Assembly: GCA_964023205.1 (NCBI GenBank)
Contig: OZ026850.1
Location: 5,063,270-5,127,269 of the forward strand
Direction: 5' to 3'
Length of the DNA stretch: 64,000 nucleotides
Origin: Lutraria lutraria
Taxonomy: Eukaryota > Mollusca > Bivalvia > Venerida > Mactridae
A model generated the notes under the pieces. The model made no database searches and was not told where the DNA came from. It was given only the letters and a program-made list of their open reading frames with translations. This document shows positions 25,801 through 36,894 of this stretch, piece by piece (the first letter of the stretch is position 1; the number at the start of each line of letters is the position of its first letter). Position numbers and translations under genes: made by a program.

Positions 25801-27789
25801 TCCCTTAATAAAGATCCTTCCGCTGTGATATGGCGTGCTCCAACAAGGGTGTGTGATACGCAATGACTTTGAAACAACCATTTTTGTCCTATGTTGAGAT
25901 ATTATTTGATGCGACAATTACTTGGTTGTTACCCATTTCACAGACACCCCATGGTTTTGCTGGAATATTACTGTAACAGAAGTATGTAACCTCATAAGAG
26001 GCGTTTATTCGCTTCAGTCATGTTATTGTAATCTGTCATAAGTATAAAGCTGTCAACTGTCTGACTAATTCTGTAAATACTCTAACAGTGCGGTCTTCTT
26101 TAAGTCGTATGTTTATAGTACGGATGTTCTTTATCCTATCCACTGCTTTGTCGAATGGCGTATATCCCTCGGCAGCTCCGACTTTCGATCGAATATTTAA
26201 AATGTAAGAAAGACCATTCAGTTTTTGCTCAGATATGAAATACAAATATGACTATTGAATAAGCCTAATATTCACGAAGGAATCAGCAAGAAATTAACCT
26301 ATTTCCACAAAGAATATACTTCTTTTCTTTTGTTTAATTCGAAAACAATATTGATGGAAGACCATTCATAGGGGCTATAATGATTTTGGAAAATTCAAAC
26401 AGAAAACAACGGTAAGGTAATCTGGCTATAATGGATTAAACATTTAATTTACTGAATGATATCCGTTCAAAATTTAATACCTTTAAGAAATATGCAAATC
26501 TCCTGATCCACCTGTAGATAGACATAACAGTGGGTTGAGAATTATGTACAACCTATGTATTGAAACCATCATTTGTGACAATAATGGATCAATTTTAAAG
26601 ATGGTCTCATGTAAAACTTAAAGATAGAAATATGATTATGTAAAAACTTACATCAGTAGTTATGTAACGAGTATGTTTAGAAGCGGTCACTAAGTGAAGC
26701 AATTACATTTAAATTAATAACAAACAATATAAATCATTGATATATAACTCTGCCCTTAACTATTGACGGTGGTTGCATGTTCGAAATCTGGGACAGTTTT
26801 ACTCATATTTCCTTTGCAATATGACAAGATATATGAAAAAGGACATGAGCTCGGTGATGGATAACCATCAAAATTTATACTAATCGACGTTAAAGTCAGT
26901 ACAAACAGGTAAAGAAAAGGAAATGTCATAAATTAATTTTTAGACAATTATTTGTCTTACAATGTTTATTTCTACCGCCTGACTTACTCCTTCCAATCCA
27001 GACAAGTTATGGAAACGGACAGGTATTCTAAATATGTGTTTCACTGGTTTACGCTCTTTAAAATCAAACAATTAATTTAGTATGGTTTAACTGCGTTAGG
27101 TCGTTATGGTTTTATAAAAAATAATTTTTGCAAGTAAACAAATCCATTATGTGCCATTTCAATTGGATACATATTTTAGCCATACTTCAATTTGAATTTA
27201 ATTGTCCTCAGTATTTGCCCGACATTTTAAGTCAATCAGATGGCTTCGATTACCAAATGATCTCGTTTCTAATCCACGAAGAAGGTTGCGTTCAAGTATC
27301 TTCTTAAAATATACTCTACCTGTACTTAGCGCTGTCTGCATTGTCAAGGTAAATGCAATTTTTAGTTTGTACAACTTTAACAGAAATAATTACGTCTATA
27401 CGGTTTATTTCCATTAAATGTAATTCAGCATAATTATGTGATATTTGATATACTATACATAAATTGAAGTTTTTTTTTCAGTTAAGCGTATTCAGTTGTT
27501 TATCTCGACTCTTTAAGCGCATATCTATTTATTAAATACGTTCCAGGACCAAATGTAAAACTTGGTGAGATCAACATTTTGTATACTGTAGCCATTTATA
27601 CTTCAAATATTTACCCATGCGTTTCAGTACACTGTTATGCACACACACAAAGCTTATCTTTATTATATTTTGTTTACTAACTTGAAGCCTGTACAGTAAA
27701 GCACGTTTATAATGAGCTTGGATATAGTGAAGAATCGGATACTGTGAAATATTTATTTTCCCCGATCACGCACGTCGTTTTCCTTTTAT

Positions 27790-28016
27790 TTTACTGGGGT
27801 TTCATGTGACATCAACAACCAGGATCATTTTGCAACAAGCTTTAACGATGGAGGAAAAGCACATGGGTAAGAAAAATGACTTTCCGCCAACTAGTTGGCC
27901 AGCATCCGCACATGATTTTATTCTAGTGTCGGTTGAGATTCGAATCCACAGCGATGATGTGCTGGTGATTATTAGTAAAAAACAATAACCACTTGACCAC
28001 GGAAGTACTGAGCCCT
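27790..28016 (-). mobile_element. tRNA-derived SINE, unit A
   Basis: On the minus strand an A box TGGTCAAGTGG (27,989-27,999) is followed about 45 bases later by a B-box-like GGATTCGAATCTC (27,935-27,947), the RNA polymerase III promoter arrangement of a tRNA. The sequence does not fold as an intact tRNA and is followed by non-tRNA body, so it is a SINE head. The same SINE is present in unit B near 54,780-54,876. Confidence 0.6.
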
Positions 28017-28869
28017 CTTAATTCATTGTTGTATGTTTAGTGAAGTATGAATGAAATAGAGTAATTATTCGGCTACTCGGGAATCTCTATAAAGCCTTCT
28101 TCTACATTAAATGATTTTAAGACAGTCAAATCCAAACTCCAAAATGGCCTACGTCTTGCGTGTTTTTCATCTTTTTGCCAATTAAACAAAACAAATTGAC
28201 AATGGACTGCAACTCGAGAGATAACCTACCCAATCTTTCAATTGCCCTTTAGACACTTCCGACATGCACTTTGAAGCTTATCTCAAAATGATTGGTAAGA
28301 GTGTAAGAAATATCACTTGAGTATTTTAAGCCGTCCGTGGTGTACAAGTAAGTGATACAACTCATCATGGATTTAAGCGATATGCATGTTAGAGTCAACA
28401 GAACACATTCTTTCCGTACGTCCTGTATTTCTACTCCTTCCAAATTTTCTATGTCATCTTTGAACTTCTGTACAAGCTGAAACGATATTTTGATTCCTAA
28501 ATTGATTTTTTTCTTAATCGCAGACTGAGACGTAGAATTGTAAAACATTCTAGTGATCAGTGTAATTGTTTTTCCTGAACTAAAATAGAGTAATTAAAGA
28601 GATGTGCGGATGAACAGAAGAAGCAGAATGGAAGGAGTTGAAGAAAAATGAGATAAAAAAGGGAGGAGAAAATGATGAGTTGTTGAAAACCGAGAGTAGA
28701 AGGAGAGATAGGACAACAGGGATAATAACTTAAAATGAATTATTTACCCGAATGAAGTGAGTTGAAGAAGAAACGAAAGGGAGTTCAACAAGTAGGAGGA
28801 ACTGGAGACGAAGAATTGAATTTTTTGGAAGAGGAGAGCAATAACAACAGAGCTTTTAAATGAGTTATG

Positions 28870-29411
28870 TGTCGCAGAGTCAAGTATTGTAGGTGGCCAT
28901 AATGGTCCACCGTACTTTGTACATATGTACATCCAGTTGTTTATTTATATTTTTTTCACTTTCTCCGTCTATCTCATCATTTATCATTAAATCATTCATT
29001 TACTTTCATTTAATACTCCATTTCGTCATTTCATCACAATAATTTACTAATCTTTAATTTATTTCAGAAAATCCACAACACGCATGCGCACCTTTTTCAA
29101 CTCGCATTTACTATAAACTTTCATAGAAGTCAGACGTGTTATTTTATTCTCTCTACAGGTATACCATTTATGTAAAAGACATTTTTGTAAATTATTGTAT
29201 TCATGTTGTTCTTTCTATATCATTATTTCATTACTGTTCATGTTGTTTTCATTTTGCTTTTGTTATCATACATGTATATATCTTGGCATTTACTATAAAC
29301 TTTCATAGAAGTCAGACGTGTTATTTTATTCTCTCTACAGACATTTCCTCAGAGTAGAAATCTACGTTTTCGGTTACCCACACTAACAAGGAACCGAATA
29401 TAAGCGTGACA
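28870..29411 (+). repeat. 5-prime LTR, Gypsy element
   Basis: The LTR begins TGTCGCAG, ends GTGACA and is 542 bp long. It contains a 55-bp internal direct repeat (29,104-29,158 and 29,286-29,340). No canonical TATA box is obvious. By family precedent this copy drives transcription of the element. Confidence 0.95.
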
Positions 29412-29867
29412 ATGGTGGCCAGTGTGATTTGAGGAAAGAAACAGAAAAGAAGAATATTACACGTGGTTCGAGGAATTTTGATGACGATAGGTGGGGTATG
29501 GTAGTTTGGAAAATAAAGGTACCGGTAGCGGAAGAATAACACAGTGTGGCAACAAGAAGGAAGTATTTGTTTATTGATTGGGACGTTGGTGGAGTATCAT
29601 TTATAATGTGATATTTAGTTTAAACACATATTTTTCATATAGAGTGTGTGAAGTACATGAGGTGCTTGACCAGTGCATTCAGGTGGACAGGAGTAGCGTG
29701 TCTGTGTCGTACAGTGGCATCAGTGCCAAATTTTAGTTTTGTGTATTATTGACAGTGGTTTATTTAATTATGTGACAGCTTTTGTTGAATTTCACTAGGA
29801 CATACATTGAAGTACATGTTAGTTACATGATGTTATTTAGTGTATTCAGGTTGAAAATAGTGTACTG

Positions 29868-29901
<34 letters not shown>

Positions 29902-31167
29902 TATGTTAAGTTTGTATAATGTATTATTATGTATGAATTGATAAATTGTTCATTGTCATTATCCTCTTTTTAAATTATTTTTCAGACTATTGAAGTAATT
30001 TTTGATGAGATATGGACACTTCACAAGCACATGGTACAAGGGTGTTGTTGATAACTTGTTATTAGGTGTTTGGTGAGCATGTATTATTAACATTGTTTAT
30101 CATTCATATACATCTTAACATATCGTTCATCATTATTAACTCTTATTTTTCCCAAATATTTATAACATGAGATTTTCTCAACTGGTCTGTTTGTAATAGG
30201 ACCCTGGAGAACCACTTATGTCCATTGTATGAGGTGAATTCTGCTTCATTTTAGCAATTACCATTTCAGATGTAGTATTTAGTATTTGTAGCATTGTAGT
30301 TGCTGATGCTTAGGAGTGTGTCTTGTTGTTTAACTTTCTTTAGTCACAACCTGGTTGGGTGGTTATGCATACAAGTATTGTCTATTTATAACATAATTAT
30401 ACAGTTTTAGTTTTGAGTTTAAGAAACTCATAGCTAATTAAAGTAATAAAACAGTGAAACATTCACTTCCTGATTGGATAGTATTGTCTGTGAAGTTGTC
30501 ACTGCAAGGTGATTGTATATTTGTTAGAAATTAAGATCCTATTGTGTTGTATTTATCACTACACTGGTAATTGTAATTTACCGTTGATGATTTATACTGC
30601 CCTATTGTGTTGTATTTATCACTATTCTGGTAATTGTAATTTACCGTTGATGATTTATACTGCCCTATTGTGTTGTATTTATCACTATTCTGGTAATTGT
30701 AATTTACCGTTGATAGTTTATACTGCCCTATTGCGTTGTATTTATCACTACACTGGTAATTGAACTTTACTATTGATAGTTTATACTGACCTAATGTGTA
30801 ATACTTACCTATACACTAGTCCTTGAATTTTACTATTGATAGTTTATACTGCTCTATTGTGTAATACTTACCTGTACACTAGTTCTTGAACTTTACTCAT
30901 TGAATATTTGTACTGTGTTGTATACTTCAGCTTAAGAGACCTTAATGTTGTAAGTTTTGTCCTACTTACTAAGTGATTTAAATTTCACATTTTAAGCCTA
31001 GGCATTTGTAATAGTAAATGTGGACATTTTAATTATAGTCTACTTTATTTTGGTGGTGTCATATTCTCTTCCACTGGTTGTGTCAGAGATTCATCTGTTA
31101 TTGAAATTAAGTTGGTGTTTAGTAAATACCCAAATTAATATTAACCTTACTAACTTGTACAAGTACA
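29412..31167 (+). other. Long untranslated leader of Gypsy element
   Basis: A 1.75-kb leader separates the LTR from gag. A TGG at 29,413-29,415, two bases into the leader, starts a candidate primer-binding site (TGGTGGCCAGTGTGA), but I cannot name the tRNA. The leader carries a run of 30 A at 29,868-29,897 and six 63-bp tandem repeats at 30,538-30,915. Numerous ATGs and stops lie upstream of gag, so translation of gag needs a shunt, splicing or internal entry; none is proven. Confidence 0.7.
30538..30915 (+). repeat. 63-bp tandem repeats in Gypsy leader
   Basis: Six copies of a 63-bp unit start at 30,538, 30,601, 30,664, 30,727, 30,790 and 30,853. The first four are nearly identical and the last two are diverged. 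The unit length is divisible by three, so a spurious 84-codon frame appears across the array. The position, just upstream of gag, suggests an untranslated regulatory or packaging role, but this is speculation. Confidence 0.85.
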
Positions 31168-32199
31168 ATGAATGAAACTACTTTTGTATTACCTGGGGTA
31201 AAACAGGCAGAAATTGATGATGCTCTCAGAATCCTGAAAGAGTCTGGACAGTATCATGTCACGCCTTCTTGTAGTACACCTGCCCCTATACATAGCCAAC
31301 CCCGTACTGGACATCTTCCCAATATATCAGAGAGAGATAATTACAGTAGTCGTGTACATGAAGATGTACCGCCTGCACGACCTCCACCCCCTGCCATTCG
31401 AACATCTTCCCTGTTAGAACACTCCAGTGGTAGTTATTACCAATATGGAGCTACCCATGCCAGATTACCGAAACTCCCATTTTTCTCTGGGGAAAATAGA
31501 CCGAATGAGTGTGATTTTCAGGTGTGGAAGTACGATCTCAATTGTTTAATTAGAGGTGGCTTATATGATCACCATATTATTTTAGAGGCGATCAGGAACA
31601 GTCTTAAAGGTAAGGCAAGGTCCGTATTGTTGCATTTAGGGGAGTCTGCCTCGGTTCACGATATAAAGCAGGGACTTGAGGGCATATATGGAACTGTTGC
31701 TTCTTCTGAACGGGTAAAAGAACAGTTCTATAGTGCGAGGCAGGAGCCAAATGAGTCAGTTGCGTCTTACAGTATGCGGCTAGAACAATTGCTATGTAAT
31801 AGTAACCTTGACTTAGATCCGTTAGCCAAAGACGAGATGCTAAGAAATAGGCTGTGGTCTGGCTTAAGGGATGGGGAATTGAAGAATGCCTCTAGGTATA
31901 AGTTTGAAAGTATTAGATATTTTAATTTATTGAGGATGGAATTGAGGAAGATAGAGGAGGACTTATCCTCTGTCGGCCCTAAGTCCAATACCTTGTCTAA
32001 TTCAAATTCCAAACCTGTAAATTGTCAAAAGTTAAATGTTGATGATGGTAAGCTACAACAGCAATTAGTGACACTTACTGGACAGTTGGTGGCGATGAAC
32101 ACGCGGATGGAAAGAATGGAAAGTGATCTTGTGGAGCTAAAAAGACACAGGAATCAAGGTAATAACCCTAAAAATAGTTTCAATAAGGCTTTAAACTAG
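31168..32199 (+). CDS. Gag polyprotein (PNMA-like) of Gypsy element
   Basis: A 343-residue structural protein that would form the element's particle. A proline-rich N-terminal third (PPARPPPP near residues 70-77) is followed by a capsid-like region starting near LPKLPFFSGE and running through KYDLNCLIRGG, EAIRNSLKGKAR and LEGIYGTV. This resembles the paraneoplastic-antigen (PNMA) capsids, which derive from Gypsy Gag. The C-terminal part has heptad-like charged helices (LTGQLVAMNTRMERMESD). No CCHC zinc knuckle is present here or at the start of pol, which is unusual. The frame ends in a TAG that directly follows the slippery heptamer at 32,190-32,196, so pol is expressed as a frameshift fusion. 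Confidence 0.9.
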   Translation: MNETTFVLPGVKQAEIDDALRILKESGQYHVTPSCSTPAPIHSQPRTGHLPNISERDNYSSRVHEDVPPARPPPPAIRTSSLLEHSSGSYYQYGATHARLPKLPFFSGENRPNECDFQVWKYDLNCLIRGGLYDHHIILEAIRNSLKGKARSVLLHLGESASVHDIKQGLEGIYGTVASSERVKEQFYSARQEPNESVASYSMRLEQLLCNSNLDLDPLAKDEMLRNRLWSGLRDGELKNASRYKFESIRYFNLLRMELRKIEEDLSSVGPKSNTLSNSNSKPVNCQKLNVDDGKLQQQLVTLTGQLVAMNTRMERMESDLVELKRHRNQGNNPKNSFNKALN

Positions 32200-35100
32200 C
32201 AGTGACTTCTACTGAAGGGACAAATAGAGGTCAGGGGTTCGAACAATGTCCCAACAATCTTCCACTTGTTGGAAATTCTAATGTTACAACTGTTTTATTA
32301 CAGGGAAAATTGTGTAATGCTTTAATTGACACAGGATCTATGATCACTACTTTTAGTGAGTCATTTTATAATTCCTTTAATCCTTTGCCTAAATTGTTGA
32401 GTCTTACAGATTTTAGTTTAGACATTACTTGTGCAAATGGCTCTAAAGTACCATATACTGGGTATGCAGTTTTAGAGGTTGCTGTACCCTCTTGCAAAAT
32501 TGATCCCGTATCTGTTCCAGTACTAATTGTGTCAGACAACCAGGATTCCAAAAATGTGCCTGTTATAGTTGGTACTAATGTATTGAATCATTTTAAGTCA
32601 TGCAATTTGAGTGAAGTAGCAAATGTATGGAAAAATGCTGTTGATTTGTTGACTTGTTCACAGGTAGTACCTGTGAAAGCGTTTACTAGAAAACCATATA
32701 AGTTAGCTGCTTTTGAAACCAGAACTGTTACTGGTAGGGTAAGACATGTTGGTGATATGACTGTAGGTGTGACTGAGACTGATGAACATTCCCATCATAT
32801 CAATGTATGTCCGAGGGTGGTAAAAGTCCAACCTTGTCACACATTTTCAAAAATTCCAGTCCGAGTTTGCAATATGTCTGCACGGCCAGTTACTATCTAT
32901 CCAAAATCGACCCTTTGTACATTACAGGGTGTAGAAGTAATTCGTGAGATAGACCCTTCTGAAGGAACTAGTTCTAAATCTATTAATAGTTCTAAATCCC
33001 TTAAAGAGCTAGATATAAATATACCCACTGATGGCCTTTCCTCAGTCCAACATGAAAAGGCTGTTGATGTTATTAGTAGATGGAAGCATATATTTTCCAC
33101 TGGTATTACTGACCTTGGTTGTACTAATATTGTAGAACATGAAATTCATTTAGATGACCCTACCCCATTTAAGGAGCCCCATAGAAGGATTCCCCCGGGT
33201 ATGTTTACAGAAGTGAGGGAACATTTGAAGGAAATGTTGGAGGCCGGGGCGATCCGTGAATCCCATAGTCCATTTTCTTCCAATATAGTCCTTGTAAGGA
33301 AGAAAGATAACTCATTGCGTTTTTGCATAGATTTTCGTCGTCTTAACAATAAAACTGTAAAAGACGCCTATGCACTTCCTAGGATTGATGAGACTATTGA
33401 CTCACTCTCAGGCTCCAAATATTTTTCTAAGTTAGACCTCAGATCTGGGTATTGGCAGGTTGCCATGAAAGAGACTGATAAGCACAAAACCGCATTTTCA
33501 GTAGGTCCTTTAGGTTTTTATGAATGCAATAGAATGGCCTTTGGTCTGACTAATGCACCGGCTACTTTTCAAAGGCTCATGGAACGTTGTTTAGGAGAGT
33601 TAAACCTGAAAGAATGTCTAATTTATTTAGACGATATTATTATTTTTTCTGATAGTATTGACCTTCATTTGCAAAGACTTGAAGCCGTTTTTCAACGTCT
33701 TGAGCAGAGTGGTTTGAAATTGAAAGGCTCCAAATGTGAGTTCTTTCAAACTTCAGTTACCTATTTAGGTCATGTTGTCAGTGAACGGGGTGTAGAAACT
33801 GATCCTGAAAAGATCAAGGTTTTGAAAGAATGGCCCCAACCCTCTACTGTTAAAGATGTCCGCCGTTTTCTAGGGTTTGCTGGATATTATAGGAGGTACG
33901 TTAAAGGGTTTGCCAGTTTAGCAAAACCACTTAATGACATTCTTGTGGGCCATCCTACCAAGAAAGGCCGGGTCAAAGACATGAAATCTATTATTTGGTC
34001 AAGTAATCACCAGAAAGCTTTTGATACCTTGATTGATAAACTGACTACTGCTCCAATTCTTGCCTATGCAAATTTCAATCAACCCTTCATTCTCAATACT
34101 GATGCAAGTGGTGTAGGCCTTGGGGCCGTTTTGTATCAGGAACAGGATGGAGTGGAGAGAGTAGTGGCTTATGCTAGTAGGGGTTTACGTTCAGCAGAGC
34201 GTAATTACCCAGCTCATAAACTTGAGTTTTTGGCTCTTCGGTGGGCAGTCGTAGACAAGTTTCACGACTATCTTTATGGTAATCAATTTGTTGTACGCAC
34301 TGATAACAATCCGTTAACATATGCCTTCACTACAGCTAAACTTGATGCAATGTCCCATCGATGGCTAGCTGCCTTGTCCTCGTATAATTTCACCATTCGT
34401 TATCGCTCTGGCAAAACAAATATAGATGCTGATAACCTCTCTCGTCTGCCCGTTTCTGATCCTGGCAAAGGTATCGTATTTCCCGAAGCAGTTAAAGCCC
34501 TTTTCCTAGCTCAAACTGTTAGTGTGGAAGAAGCCCCTGTTGTTGAATGCGTAAGTGTCAGTAAAGAAACTGTGCAATCTGTCTCAGTTGATTATAACAG
34601 TTCTCAGTTAAGTGAAATTGACTGGAAAACTGAACAGTCTGTAGATCCTGTTATCGCTAGGGTGTTAGAAATTGTAAAAAGGGGTTATAAGTTGACTAAT
34701 CGCCAGAGGTCATTGGAGTCTGGGCCAGTGAGCCAATACTTGAGGGAATGGTCTAATTTTATTTTAACAGATGATATTTTGTACCGTAAAGCCTTGATTG
34801 GAGGCCATTCTGTTTTCCAACTTGTTGTACCAAGCATTTATCATGATGTTATTTTTTCAGGACTGCATGATGAAGCTGGACATCAGGGTCGGGATAGGAC
34901 GACCTCCTTGATAAAATCCAGGTTTTATTGGCCTAATATGGACAGCTTTGTTGAGCAAAGAGTAAGAAATTGCCCCAGATGCATCTGTAGAAAGACTCCA
35001 TCAAGACCAGCATCGAAATTAGTATCAGTTACATCAACCTACCCTATGGAGCTGGTTTGTATGGATTTCCTTTCTATTGAGATGTCATCTGGAGGATATG

Positions 35101-36086
35101 AACATGTACTGGTCATTACTGACCATTTTACTCATTATGCGCAGGCAATCCCGACACGTAATGAAACTGCCCATACTACAGCCAAGGTTCTTTTTGAACA
35201 ATTTATTTGTCATTATGGTTTTCCTAGTCGTTTGCATAGTGACCAGGGCAGGAACTTTGAAAGTGCAGTCATCAAAGAGCTTTGCCAGATAGCCGACATT
35301 AGTAAGTCGAGAACCACTCCTTATCATCCACAGGGGAATGGTATGCCAGAGCGGTTTAACCAAACCTTGTTAAATATGCTTGGCACCTTAGAGGAGGAGA
35401 AGAAAACTAACTGGAAAGCTCATGTTCCTGCTGTAGTGCATGCGTATAATGCAACTCGTCATGAGAGTACTGGGTTAACTCCACATTTCCTTATGTTTGG
35501 GAGACATCCTAGATTGGCAATTGATGCCTTTCTAGGTATTGAACCCGATATGGCTCTTAAGTCGAAAGATAGGTCCAATTATGTGGTCAATCTAAGGAAA
35601 AGACTTGACTTTGCTTACAAAGTGGCAAGTAATGAAAGCAAGCGACAATCAAATCGTCATAAGAGAAGATATGACTTGCGTGTCAGGGAGGCCAAAGTAG
35701 AACCTGGTGATAGGGTCCTTGTCCGAAAGGTAGGACTTAAGGGTCGCAACAAATTAGCTGACAAGTGGGACAAGGAGGTTTATGTAGTAACCGATCAACC
35801 CAACCCTGATATTCCAGTTTTCCAAGTCAAACTAGAACATGGCAGAGGTAAGGTGAGAACTGTACACCGCAATTTATTATTGCCATTCATGGGTCTACCG
35901 ATCCAAATTGATACTAAACGTAGATTGGAGAATGCTAAAGAGGCTAGTTCTAATTTTACTGACAATACCCCATATGTGATTCCAGCAAGAAGACCCAACC
36001 CACCTAGCGTCATCACGCGTAAGAGACCAGCACGTAGTAGAAATGAACCTAAATGGTTGAATGCTACTGACTGGGTCAGAAAGTAG
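32187..36086 (+). CDS. Pol polyprotein (PR-RT-RNaseH-IN) of Gypsy element
   Basis: Uninterrupted frame of about 1,299 codons in the -1 frame relative to gag; the frame opens at 32,187 and has no ATG near its start. Counting from the GTG at 32,202: retropepsin with D43-T-G-S; reverse transcriptase with FCIDFRRLN, a RMAFGLTNAPATFQ box and the catalytic Y475-L-D-D; RNase H with NTDASGVGLGAVL and RTDNNPLTY; integrase with the zinc-binding H..H..C..C segment (HQGRDRT, CPRCICR) and catalytic D955, D1014 and E1050 with 35 residues between the last two; then a GPY/F-like C-terminal module (LVRKVGLKGRNKLADKWDKE). No chromodomain is visible. All catalytic residues are present, so the enzyme set looks functional. 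Confidence 0.95.
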   Translation, partial: GFKLAVTSTEGTNRGQGFEQCPNNLPLVGNSNVTTVLLQGKLCNALIDTGSMITTFSESFYNSFNPLPKLLSLTDFSLDITCANGSKVPYTGYAVLEVAVPSCKIDPVSVPVLIVSDNQDSKNVPVIVGTNVLNHFKSCNLSEVANVWKNAVDLLTCSQVVPVKAFTRKPYKLAAFETRTVTGRVRHVGDMTVGVTETDEHSHHINVCPRVVKVQPCHTFSKIPVRVCNMSARPVTIYPKSTLCTLQGVEVIREIDPSEGTSSKSINSSKSLKELDINIPTDGLSSVQHEKAVDVISRWKHIFSTGITDLGCTNIVEHEIHLDDPTPFKEPHRRIPPGMFTEVREHLKEMLEAGAIRESHSPFSSNIVLVRKKDNSLRFCIDFRRLNNKTVKDAYALPRIDETIDSLSGSKYFSKLDLRSGYWQVAMKETDKHKTAFSVGPLGFYECNRMAFGLTNAPATFQRLMERCLGELNLKECLIYLDDIIIFSDSIDLHLQRLEAVFQRLEQSGLKLKGSKCEFFQTSVTYLGHVVSERGVETDPEKIKVLKEWPQPSTVKDVRRFLGFAGYYRRYVKGFASLAKPLNDILVGHPTKKGRVKDMKSIIWSSNHQKAFDTLIDKLTTAPILAYANFNQPFILNTDASGVGLGAVLYQEQDGVERVVAYASRGLRSAERNYPAHKLEFLALRWAVVDKFHDYLYGNQFVVRTDNNPLTYAFTTAKLDAMSHRWLAALSSYNFTIRYRSGKTNIDADNLSRLPVSDPGKGIVFPEAVKALFLAQTVSVEEAPVVECVSVSKETVQSVSVDYNSSQLSEIDWKTEQSVDPVIARVLEIVKRGYKLTNRQRSLESGPVSQYLREWSNFILTDDILYRKALIGGHSVFQLVVPSIYHDVIFSGLHDEAGHQGRDRTTSLIKSRFYWPNMDSFVEQRVRNCPRCICRKTPSRPASKLVSVTSTYPMELVCMDFLSIEMSSGGYEHVLVITDHFTHYAQAIPTRNETAHTTAKVLFEQFICHYGFPSRLHSDQGRNFESAVIKELCQIADISKSRTTPYHPQGNGMPERFNQTLLNMLGTLEEEKKTNWKAHVPAVVHAYNATRHESTGLTPHFLMFGRHPRLAIDAFLGIEPDMALKSKDRSNYVVNLRKRLDFAYKVASNESKRQSNRHKRRYDLRVREAKVEPGDRVLVRKVGLKGRNKLADKWDKEVYVVTDQPNPDIPVFQVKLEHGRGKVRTVHRNLLLPFMGLPIQIDTKRRLENAKEASSNFTDNTPYVIPARRPNPPSVITRKRPARSRNEPKWLNATDWVRK
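32190..32196 (+). promoter_or_regulatory. -1 ribosomal frameshift slippery site
   Basis: The heptamer T TTA AAC is in exact phase with the gag frame and is followed at once by the gag stop TAG. Slipping back one base places the ribosome in the pol frame, which is open from 32,187. U_UUA_AAC is one of the most efficient known -1 slippery sequences. Short complementary arms (CTTC/GAAG, about 32,207-32,218) lie just downstream. A full pseudoknot was not modelled. Confidence 0.85.
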
Positions 36087-36874
36087 ATGTACCTTTTTCA
36101 TTGTTAATAATGAAGATTTCATTTTGAGTTTTTAACTGTGAATAAATAAACTGCTTAGCAGCCAAACTGTAATGAATTCTTGTTATGTATGGATCCTTAA
36201 TAGGTTTCAGATTCATGTGTAATGTATGACATAACTGTCATTTATTATTTATTCATTGTACAAGTGTATTTACATTGTTTCCTTTACAGACTTAATGCCA
36301 TCTGTAAAGTAGTATGTGACAATGCTTAATAGCTTGACATAACCCTTTGTTTTACCCATTGTGGGATGTTATAAAGCTTAATTGCTTATATCAATGTTGT
36401 AGGTTGTAAATTGTTTACAATTTCAACCTGTATGATTGTTGTTAAATCATAATGTGTCCTTGAATCATATGACAATGATTTATGAACACATGTTGATTCC
36501 TATATTTTTGAATATATACTTAATAGTTATATTCTCTTTGTGTGAGTAGGACTGCAGCTTGCTCATACGTTAATATTTGTATGCATTTCTTCTTAATGAG
36601 GTTGTGATGTTGGATGTGGCTTTGTGTAATTTGAAGTAAATTCTTGTACACTTATAGCTTATTACATGTAGTTTTATTCTAAATGGTGTGTGTAGTTTGT
36701 AGTAGGTTGAGATATTGTTTGTGCTATCAGAGTAGTTATACCTTGTTGTTATTGTTGACTTTAGGTACATTTTGGTTTACTCTGTTATTGGTAAAATAGT
36801 TTAACTTTATTTTACCTTGTATATGTAATAGGCACGATATCTGGTTCTGAAATGTCGGGACGACATTTCCCATA
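36087..36874 (+). other. Non-coding tail between pol and 3-prime LTR
   Basis: About 0.8 kb without a credible reading frame; I see no envelope-like or accessory ORF. It includes a small inverted repeat AATGTC/GACATT near 36,851-36,867 just before the polypurine tract. Confidence 0.7.
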
Positions 36875-36894
36875 GGGGGGGGGGGGGGGGAGAA
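36875..36894 (+). promoter_or_regulatory. Polypurine tract of Gypsy element
   Basis: Sixteen consecutive G followed by AGAA lie immediately before the 3-prime LTR. A purine-only stretch at this exact place is the primer for plus-strand DNA synthesis in LTR retrotransposons. A run of sixteen G is unusually long and may vary between copies. Confidence 0.85.

Noticed and set aside
27935..27999. tRNA-like A and B boxes
   Set aside because: No complete cloverleaf or acceptor stem; the arrangement and its occurrence elsewhere in the window fit a SINE and not a tRNA gene.
28744..29542. Short open frames over the Gypsy LTR and its edges
   Set aside because: They recur in the 3-prime LTR and are shadows of regulatory sequence.
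29868..29897. Run of 30 A as a retroposed poly-A tail
   Set aside because: It lies inside the intact Gypsy leader with no adjacent retrogene or target duplication; it is treated as part of the element.
36087..36894. Possible envelope ORF of the Gypsy element
   Set aside because: No frame of useful length, signal peptide or membrane segment in the 0.8 kb after pol.
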